Origin: JALEFZ01 sp039817415
GTDB lineage: Bacteria; Bacteroidota; Bacteroidia; J057
DNA: 64,000 nucleotides
NCBI GenBank assembly: GCA_039817415.1
Contig: JBCBVV010000028.1
Coordinates: 1-64,000 of the forward strand
Reading direction: 5' to 3'
Numbering within the stretch: position 1 is the stretch's first letter; each line of letters begins with the position of its first letter. The notes beneath the pieces were generated by a model. The model worked only from the letters and a program-made list of their open reading frames with translations. It was not told where the DNA came from and ran no database searches. Of the stretch, positions 37,457-43,325 are shown in pieces. The position numbers were made by a program, and so were the translations under genes.

Positions 37457-38095
37457 ATGAGAACTATTAAAATTATTGCGACACTCAGTCTTTTTCTTGG
37501 ATTATTTGGTGTCCCTGGATGTGGCCTTGATCCTTGTGGGGGAGATCTACCTGATCCGCTACCTTTTTTTGACATTGAAGATATGAGGGTTAAAGTCTCC
37601 AAAGAAGACCCATTCCGAGTAGACATTGTCAACGAAGACACCCTCTTATATTCTGCTTTAAGAGATTTTCAAATTCGTTTTGGTGTTAATTATGTCGCGC
37701 AACATCAGCCTTTCAATCCCTTACCGTTAATGTTACCCTTTACAACATCTTCCTTTGCCTGTTCGCCTATTCCGGGTGGGTATGAAGGCTCTAAGGAGGA
37801 AATCCTTACCGATATCAGCATCACGACCTTATTTGATTATGATGATGACCACCCAACAGGATCATCCATAAATGACCTGTTTGAAATAGACCAACTTCAC
37901 GCTACAAGCACAGCAAACCTTCCAGTTGACAGTTTTCTGATAGAGCAAACCAAACCTATCGTAGATAAAAATCTATTGTTGTACCTCAGCCAAGCACCAG
38001 CTGAAAATGGCGATGTAGCTTTCAGGATAAAAGTTGAATTCTCAACTGGAGAAGTCTATGAAGATGAAACGCCACAATTCTGGCTTATCAAATAA
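37457..38095 (+). CDS. Lipoprotein of unknown function (paralogue 1)
   Basis: The 212-residue product has a lipobox (FGVPGC, Cys22). The mature part begins with a CGLDPC pair and has Asp-rich segments (DYDDDHPTGSSINDL). It is closely related to the next gene: same signal, FFDIEDM versus FFDVQDL, and HPTGSSINDL versus HPAGSSLNDI. Function unknown. Confidence 0.8.
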   Translation: MRTIKIIATLSLFLGLFGVPGCGLDPCGGDLPDPLPFFDIEDMRVKVSKEDPFRVDIVNEDTLLYSALRDFQIRFGVNYVAQHQPFNPLPLMLPFTTSSFACSPIPGGYEGSKEEILTDISITTLFDYDDDHPTGSSINDLFEIDQLHATSTANLPVDSFLIEQTKPIVDKNLLLYLSQAPAENGDVAFRIKVEFSTGEVYEDETPQFWLIK

Positions 38096-38128
38096 GATTC
38101 CACCAACAAACCTTAAGTTTTCACTTGC

Positions 38129-38746
38129 ATGAGGTCTTTTAAAATAATCCTTCTCATCAGCTTGCTATCAGGTATTCTGATCGTTCCCTCCTGTGTCATT
38201 GACTCCTGCACAGGGGTAGATTTTGATGCTGTTCGTTTTTTTGATGTGCAGGACCTGGAAGTTTTCGCTTTTCCCAAAGAAGGTTGGTGGGAAAGAATTG
38301 AGCCTACGGATACCGTTGACTTTGATAGCCTGGGAGGCTTGTACCTAGATTTTCTGGTAAGCTATACGGCTCAGAATTCTTCTTGGCAAATGGGTTTTCC
38401 CCTTGTCAACCGTGCTTATGCCTGTAGTTTCATTGCAGGTTTTGATGGTTCTAAGGATGAACAACTCGAGTCATTAGCTATTACCAGCTTAGATTTTTGG
38501 GACATAGATCATCCAGCAGGCAGTAGCCTGAATGATATCCTTCAGTATAAAGGGAATTACCTTGAAGAGCAGGACCTCGCCTTAAACGATTTCATCCAAG
38601 CACAAACCGGCTTCCTCCAAGCAGAGGATATGCGCCTGGAACTTTTGAGTCATCCCTTACGTGCTGGAAGCTATCGATTGAAGGTAAATATGACCTTCAC
38701 CAACGGAGAAGCCTACGAGGAAGAACTCAGCTTAAATGTAAAGTAA
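38129..38746 (+). CDS. Lipoprotein of unknown function (paralogue 2)
   Basis: The 205-residue product has a lipobox (LIVPSC, Cys22) and a CVIDSC pair at the mature N-terminus. It shares length and several motifs with the gene 33 nt upstream, so the two arose by tandem duplication and are probably co-transcribed. No known domain is seen. Confidence 0.8.
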   Translation: MRSFKIILLISLLSGILIVPSCVIDSCTGVDFDAVRFFDVQDLEVFAFPKEGWWERIEPTDTVDFDSLGGLYLDFLVSYTAQNSSWQMGFPLVNRAYACSFIAGFDGSKDEQLESLAITSLDFWDIDHPAGSSLNDILQYKGNYLEEQDLALNDFIQAQTGFLQAEDMRLELLSHPLRAGSYRLKVNMTFTNGEAYEEELSLNVK

Positions 38747-38854
38747 ATAGTCCCAATCATGAGCCCATCACAGGCTAAAAGCTGGTTCTTGGGTGCCCGC
38801 TTATGGCCATAGATGATACCTGCCGATTTTTCGTACAAATTCTTCTAACAAAAG

Positions 38855-38885
38855 TTTGCCCTAACAAAAATCCTGTCTATATTTG
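38855..38885 (+). promoter_or_regulatory. Bacteroidota-type promoter of tRNA-Arg
   Basis: TTTG at 38855-38858 and TATATTTG at 38878-38885 are separated by 19 bp, an exact match to the TTTG-N19-TAnnTTTG form of Bacteroidota housekeeping promoters. Transcription would begin near 38892, a few bases before the tRNA. Confidence 0.85.
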
Positions 38886-38904
38886 CATCCCCGATTAGGG
38901 AAAT

Positions 38905-38978
38905 GCACTCGTAGCTCAACTGGATAGAGCACCTGACTACGGATCAGGAGGTTGAGGGTTCGAATCCTTCCGAGTGTA
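38905..38978 (+). tRNA. tRNA-Arg (ACG)
   Basis: A full cloverleaf can be drawn: acceptor GCACTCG/CGAGTGT, D arm GCTC/GAGC, anticodon stem CCTGA/TCAGG around CTACGGA (anticodon ACG), variable AGGTT, and T arm GAGGG-TTCGAAT-CCTTC. CCA is not encoded. Its 3' end is the left attachment site of the island that follows. Confidence 0.95.
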
Positions 38979-38979
38979 C
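38961..38979 (+). repeat. attL: 19-bp direct repeat within the tRNA 3' end
   Basis: The 19 bases cgaatccttccgagtgtac are the tRNA T-loop to acceptor end and recur exactly at 42777-42795. This is the usual result of tyrosine-recombinase integration at a tRNA gene. Confidence 0.92.
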
Positions 38980-38999
38980 TTTTATAGATATAGAATTCA

Positions 39000-39037
39000 C
39001 AAAAACCCCATATACAGTGCGTATGAGGGGTTTTTGC
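39000..39037 (+). terminator. Terminator after tRNA-Arg, brought by the island
   Basis: AAAAACCCCATA pairs with TATGAGGGGTTTTT with a small bulge, followed by T residues. Because it lies inside the island, it replaces the native tRNA terminator that is now stranded after attR at 42817-42852. Confidence 0.75.
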
Positions 39038-39114
39038 ATTTTTAGGGTTCCATATTTTCCACTTTTTCCATGGATTATCGAGACCTATTCGGGACCTGTT
39101 TTACAAAAATGCCT

Positions 39115-39293
39115 ATGGAGGAAATCAAGAAGAATGGTTATAACCTGAATATCTCAAGGTATGTCAGCACGGCAATGCCCGAAAAGATATCAACTTAAAG
39201 GAGGTACAAAAGTAATTGATGGAACTAGAGGCGAAGGTAAAGGAGGCTACCGATCAGCATAACGCGTTTTTGAAGGAGTTGGGATTGCCTCCA
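39115..39293 (+). pseudogene. Remnant of the 3' end of hsdM (type I restriction-modification methylase)
   Basis: The first frame reads MEEIKKNGYNLNISRYVSTA, the characteristic C-terminal segment of HsdM, and then breaks. The match continues in a shifted frame (DINLKEVQK), meets an in-frame TAA at 39213-39215, and resumes as LMELEAKVKEATDQHNAFLK before ELGLP. Both a frameshift and a stop are present, and no hsdS or hsdR lies nearby. It marks an earlier restriction system in the island that was largely deleted. Confidence 0.8.
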
Positions 39294-39401
39294 ATAAAAT
39301 TTCCTCTGCAAACCATAAGTTATCTAAAAAGAATACTAAAAATCCAAAACCGTAGCCGCAAAATTTAGGTAAACTAAAGAGTTGCAAATTAATTGTAGAT
39401 A

Positions 39402-39641
39402 ATGAAAAAAAGTTTGTTAAAAAAAGTGGCATACCTAGGTATAGCTGTTGGCTTTGTTTTTTTAATTCTTGGGAAAGAATTTCCCGGATATGGATCAATT
39501 TTATTCTCAAGTGTTGTTTTGCTGGTTCAAAATTATTCTTCGTCGAGTAAAGATGTAAATCCTGGGATCAAGCAGACTCAATCTAGCGGAGATAATTCGA
39601 CCAATCTGCAAGTAGGCGGCAATCTAGAAATTCGTAACTAA
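39402..39641 (+). CDS. Small membrane protein with C-terminal SGDNS-Q-V-G motif (putative effector)
   Basis: The 79-residue protein has a basic N-terminus, a hydrophobic segment at about 9-24, a second at about 30-44, a Ser-rich linker, and a C-terminal motif SGDNSTNLQVGGNLEIRN (residues 62-79). The downstream protein has the related SGDNSLNSQIGRDLIIEN near its N-terminus; 11 of the 18 positions are identical. The core LQVG/SQIG with flanking Asn/Gly resembles by eye the amyloid signalling motifs (RHIM-like or pseudo-palindrome type) that link membrane-acting effectors to their receptors in bacterial and fungal defence. That similarity is inference. It lies 6 nt upstream of its partner. Confidence 0.7.
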   Translation: MKKSLLKKVAYLGIAVGFVFLILGKEFPGYGSILFSSVVLLVQNYSSSSKDVNPGIKQTQSSGDNSTNLQVGGNLEIRN

Positions 39642-39647
39642 AGAAGC

Positions 39648-40718
39648 ATGGCATTAAATAGTAGGGAGCAGCATCAACATTCAGGGGATAATTCATTAAA
39701 TAGTCAAATCGGAAGGGATCTTATTATTGAGAATATTCAAAATCTGAGCTTGAATATTTTTCTTTTATATTATCCTCTAGATGAAGCGAAACTGATTAGA
39801 AGAGAATATCAAAAGGTTTGTGATAAACTAAAAGAAAACCCCTTATTATTGATAAGGAAAGGCGAAAAGAAAGATTTTGAAACTCTACAAAAGGTCCTTT
39901 TGGAAATTGGTAGCTTTTCTCCTCCAAATGAAGTTTCATTGAATGAGGCAAAAGTTTTTTTTCGACGAATAATTGATGGGGATCTAGTTCATTTGAAGAA
40001 TGTGAAAATAGGGAGGGAAGCGATGGTGGATATTGCATACAATGTAATGACTAACGGCGAGTCCGTTGATGAGGAAATTATCGAACTGGATTTTGACGAT
40101 TCGAATAAAAAGGCAAATCTTGAAGAAGAATTACTGATTTCTAAAGACGAAACCTTACAGGAAATTGCCAATGAAAATCTAAATAGTAGAAACTTAGGTG
40201 GGATTATCGTTGTCAGACAAACTGGTATTGAACTGGACAATACACAAATCTTAGATCCAAAACACTTAGGCTTTGAAAGAGTTGAGGATCCGGATGCACT
40301 TGTTAATAAAGCCAAAGAAGGTATAATTACAATCAAAAGAGTAGAACTAATTAAAAACAGTAATAGACATGACCATTTAGTCGAATTGACTGTGAAGAAT
40401 GAAACTTCTATTGCACAAAAATTTATTCTACCAAAAGGACAATTGGTAGAAAATGATGATGTCAATAGGAATGGGCAAAATTTGGCAATTGCAGAAAAGC
40501 AGGAGGTAATTTTAACTCCTTTGCAAGAGCAGACTTTTCCTTTTTATGCTTATTGTGCAAATCAAACCTTAGAACTTCCACATGGCAGTGGAAATCTTAC
40601 CTTTTACAAGTTTGAGGATGACACATTCTTAGATGGGGAGAAATTATGGAACCAAAGAAAGAGGTTTTTAAAGCAAAATTTTGGCCGAAAAGATTATTGT
40701 AAGGTCTTTCCTAAGTGA
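39648..40718 (+). CDS. Unknown protein with N-terminal shared motif (putative partner/receptor)
   Basis: The 356-residue product carries SGDNSLNSQIGRDLIIEN at residues 12-29, matching the C-terminus of the 79-residue membrane protein encoded 6 nt upstream. A helical part (about 35-130) and an acidic middle (DEEIIELDFDDSNKKANLEEE) follow. A C-terminal beta-rich domain of about 100 residues (VELTVKNETSIAQKFILPKG, AYCANQTLELPHG) looks immunoglobulin-like. There is no signal peptide and I recognise no enzyme family. A motif at the C-terminus of a membrane effector and at the N-terminus of its neighbour is the layout of known amyloid-motif pairs. Confidence 0.75.
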   Translation: MALNSREQHQHSGDNSLNSQIGRDLIIENIQNLSLNIFLLYYPLDEAKLIRREYQKVCDKLKENPLLLIRKGEKKDFETLQKVLLEIGSFSPPNEVSLNEAKVFFRRIIDGDLVHLKNVKIGREAMVDIAYNVMTNGESVDEEIIELDFDDSNKKANLEEELLISKDETLQEIANENLNSRNLGGIIVVRQTGIELDNTQILDPKHLGFERVEDPDALVNKAKEGIITIKRVELIKNSNRHDHLVELTVKNETSIAQKFILPKGQLVENDDVNRNGQNLAIAEKQEVILTPLQEQTFPFYAYCANQTLELPHGSGNLTFYKFEDDTFLDGEKLWNQRKRFLKQNFGRKDYCKVFPK

Positions 40719-41279
40719 TTATGAAGTAAGGAATACAAAACATAGTCAAAAAAAGGGTTTATAAAAAGTAAATATGAGCATTCCTCATGAATAAACCTGG
40801 GAATATTTCACGATATTGAAATGCACACAAAATGGGTGCAGCACGATAATGATAAGTTAGAGTAATTGATTTCAACTCCATGTAGGCTTGGATCGTTTAG
40901 ATGCCTTCGCCAAAGGCCGGCAACCTCCCGACAAAGGCATGGCGGAAGGCGTGAAGGAGGAGTTGTTTTTCGTTTAGGTATAGGGTTTTGTTTCCGATGA
41001 GCTGCCGCCTGAGGTTTCGAGCACAGGAACAGGTGAGGTGTGTGATGAGACAGTTTCTTACTCATTGTAAATCTTCAGAACATTTTGAGTTTAAAAATTC
41101 CACTTACAGAATCATCAAAATAGATTTATTTTGTAATTATTCAGAAAAAAGGTTCAATTTACTTTAAAATTATATTTAATTAAAATTATATTAAATTAAA
41201 ATATACGATAAGGATCTAGTTCCTTTACAACTTCCAGCTTTTTTCATTTTCCAACTTTAATGCCTAATAAGGTACCGTT
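40719..41279. other. Island intergenic region with a GC-rich patch
   Basis: The 561-bp spacer has AT-rich ends and a strikingly GC-richer block at about 40890-41045. The block contains an imperfect inverted repeat at 40903-40950 (GCCTTCGCC against GGCGGAAGGC). It looks like a REP/MITE-type element or a decayed insertion. No convincing coding frame was found; a minus-strand frame across it has no family resemblance. Confidence 0.5.
40903..40950. repeat. Imperfect GC-rich inverted repeat (REP-like)
   Basis: GCCTTCGCC at the left arm faces GGCGGAAGGC at the right arm, around a loop that itself contains short complementary pieces (AAAGGC and CCTCCCGAC region). Its base composition differs from the rest of the island. 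Confidence 0.45.
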
Positions 41280-42320
41280 ATGCATAATAGTCCTAATCAC
41301 AATGATAATCTTAAAGAACTAGGGGAAACTACTGTTTCATCAATTTTCATAGGAGAGTTTAAGTGGATAAGTAGACGGCAATATGCCTCAGATTACGGTA
41401 TAGACCTCCATATTGAAACAATTGAAGAAGATTATGCATCTGGCGGTATAATTGGAGTTCAAGTTAAAACTGGGAAATCGTATGTAAACCGAGGAGATGA
41501 TCAATTTATTGACTTAGTTGTCAAGACGAAGCATGTCAAATATTGGAAAGACCATACCCTTCCGATTATTGTGGTGGTATACGATAACGAGGAAAAAATA
41601 GCCTATTGGGAGAGAGCTAATGAAACTACTATTGAATCAACTGGTGTTGGATATAAGATCCGAATATCAAGGGAGAAAGTATTATTAAGCAATTTCAAGG
41701 AGGAGCTACAAAAAATCATCAAAGAATCAAGGTTAGCAATTGGATTTCAAAAGATGTTATTGTCGGCACCAATAATTGATTTGGCAAGAAAAGGAAAGTT
41801 GTTCTTTGAAACTTTCGAATATCACCATAAAATAGGAAGAGCTACTACCTTTGAAATTTTTATAGAAGATTATTCAGGTGAGAAAATTCCTGTTGAGGGA
41901 ATTAATGTCCCTAATAATTTTATTACAGAAGGGCGTTTCAATCGAATTCAATCCTATTATCCTTGGGCTGCAATTATTCCAGATACCGACACTGATGAGC
42001 AAAGAGAAATTGACTATGAGAACTACCTTAGTGAGTTAGGCCAATACGACAGTGGCTCAAAAGTGGTTCATGATAATCCTTCAATTTCTTTTGATGACTA
42101 CCTAAGGACATTAAATGATGAAAGACCGGCTAAAATATTTGGAGATGAAGCATCGCTATTTAGATATAAAATTGGATTAAATGAATTAGGTTGGGGATTT
42201 ATCAATTTAGTCGAACATTTAGATTCTGACTGGTTGGATAACCATAAATGGGATGAAGATAAATGGGATGAAGATAATTGGGATGAAGATAATTGGGATG
42301 AAGATCTACATAAGGTGTAG
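41280..42320 (+). CDS. DUF4365 nuclease-like protein with C-terminal WDED repeats
   Basis: The N-terminal 110 residues fit DUF4365, a PD-(D/E)XK-like fold: Glu15, then GIDL with Asp42, then GVQVKTG with Gln61 and Lys63, and a PIIVVVYDNEEKIAYW segment. DUF4365 proteins are common in anti-phage loci. The middle is unassigned. The C-terminus (323-342) is four perfect pentapeptide repeats of (K/N)WDED, encoded by four in-frame 15-bp units at 42246-42305. The gene is the last in the tRNA island and the cargo gene nearest attR. Nuclease activity is inferred from the fold and is not shown. Confidence 0.8.
   Translation: MHNSPNHNDNLKELGETTVSSIFIGEFKWISRRQYASDYGIDLHIETIEEDYASGGIIGVQVKTGKSYVNRGDDQFIDLVVKTKHVKYWKDHTLPIIVVVYDNEEKIAYWERANETTIESTGVGYKIRISREKVLLSNFKEELQKIIKESRLAIGFQKMLLSAPIIDLARKGKLFFETFEYHHKIGRATTFEIFIEDYSGEKIPVEGINVPNNFITEGRFNRIQSYYPWAAIIPDTDTDEQREIDYENYLSELGQYDSGSKVVHDNPSISFDDYLRTLNDERPAKIFGDEASLFRYKIGLNELGWGFINLVEHLDSDWLDNHKWDEDKWDEDNWDEDNWDEDLHKV
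42246..42305 (+). repeat. Four tandem 15-bp repeats inside the DUF4365 gene
   Basis: Two copies of aaatgggatgaagat are followed by two of aattgggatgaagat. Units of 15 bp keep the frame, so copy-number change would lengthen or shorten the acidic tail without breaking the gene. Confidence 0.95.
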
Positions 42321-42776
42321 GGGAGTGAGTTATGGATTTTTTTAGGCAGTAATTTTCTGCCAAAGGTCTGCCAAAAGAGTCTGGAACTTGTGTTGGTTTT
42401 AGGAACATGAAAAGGGCCGTAGCACCCAGGAGATTTGTCCTGAACATGGTCTTACTTGGCCTACGACTGGTGTTTTTGTGGTTAAATAGTATGAATTTTT
42501 TATTGTAGGATCTTAGAAATTATAGTGGAGCTCAGGATTTGGGCCTAAACTATAATCCTGAATTATTATACATAAACCATAAATTAGTGCGGATTATTCC
42601 TAGGCTGTTTGAGTATTTCAAAATTGGTCTGAATTTCAACAGAAAACAGCCAAGGGTTAAGTCATTGATAAACAATTTATTACACGCATCCCCCCATCTT
42701 TTAGCGACACCTATTCGGGTACCTTCTATCAAAAGATGAAGATAAATATCTGATAAGCGATTGAATATAAGTATTG
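42321..42776. other. Right arm of the island, no gene seen
   Basis: There is no convincing coding region between the DUF4365 gene and attR. The stretch contains ACCTATTCGGG at about 42707-42717; a copy lies in the left arm near 39083-39093, and the two could be arm-type recombinase sites or remnants of a recombinase end. Confidence 0.4.
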
Positions 42777-42795
42777 CGAATCCTTCCGAGTGTAC
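42777..42795 (+). repeat. attR: second copy of the 19-bp tRNA end
   Basis: The same 19 bases as 38961-38979 lie here without the rest of a tRNA, and are followed by the probable original tRNA terminator. Confidence 0.92.
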
Positions 42796-42816
42796 ACTCA
42801 ACATATAAAATCCAAC

Positions 42817-42852
42817 AAATCGCCTCACATAAATTGTATGAGGCGATTTTTT
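42817..42852 (+). terminator. Probable original tRNA-Arg terminator
   Basis: AAATCGCCTCA pairs with TGAGGCGATTT, followed by T residues. It sits 22 nt after attR, where the tRNA terminator would be before island entry. Confidence 0.8.
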
Positions 42853-42974
42853 CCCCACGCTCTACTTGACTAATATTTTGGATCAATCCCGACAGAAGCA
42901 TACCCCATTTCCTCACCGTTATACGCGGTGGAAAAAGGGGGTAATGGGTAGGAATTTTACCCTAAAGTATGGGA

Positions 42975-43097
42975 TTAATCCTGTAGAAGGAACTTCACAG
43001 TTGTCGACTGACCAGCCTCATCGACGAGCTTCAAGAAGTACATTTCGGGTGAGAGATTTCCTCTTTCAACTACAAAATTTACACCTTGTATTCTGAT
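42975..43097 (-). pseudogene. Remnant of a type IX secretion C-terminal sorting domain
   Basis: On the minus strand, about 40 residues are open from a TGA at 43098-43100 to a TAA at 42975-42977 and read VERGNLSPEMYFLKLVDEAG, then QSTTVKFLLQ and a final D. This is the ending of type A sorting domains (G-x-YFLKL, then K-x-L-x-Q). No upstream gene remains, so it is a fragment. It indicates that the organism has, or had, type IX secretion cargo. Confidence 0.65.
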
Positions 43098-43325
43098 TCA
43101 TAAGCCAATTTTGAGCTAACACAATTGGGATCCGCAGCCATTATCTCAATGGGTCATCCTTTCACAGAAGGCTATGATATTAGAATAGTCCCTTCTCTCC
43201 TAGCATTTCTCCTCCAATCAATGGTAAATCTCAAAGATTCAAAGTAGCTTATATCTAAATTTCTTCACCTAACTCAATTTGAAAGAGTACGAAAGGGAAC
43301 TACTACATTATTTAACCAAATTGGA
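43098..43325. other. Spacer before the malic enzyme gene
   Basis: A 228-bp AT-rich spacer with no RNA gene or repeat that I can see; it should contain the promoter of the malic enzyme gene. Confidence 0.4.

Larger units (their letters stand above)
38961..42795. mobile_element. Small genomic island integrated in tRNA-Arg
   Basis: A 3.8-kb segment lies between the two copies of the 19-bp tRNA end. It is visibly more AT-rich than the flanks and holds a decayed hsdM tail, a two-gene unit with a shared motif, and a DUF4365 gene. No intact integrase was seen in either strand, so the element has lost it or depends on one elsewhere. Confidence 0.82.

Noticed and set aside
40808..41065. An 85-residue minus-strand frame across the GC-rich island patch
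   Set aside because: Composition follows the inverted-repeat block and no family resemblance was found; treated as non-coding.
42246..42305. Tandem repeats considered as a CRISPR array
   Set aside because: Units are 15 bp with no spacers and encode an in-frame peptide repeat; this is a coding repeat.
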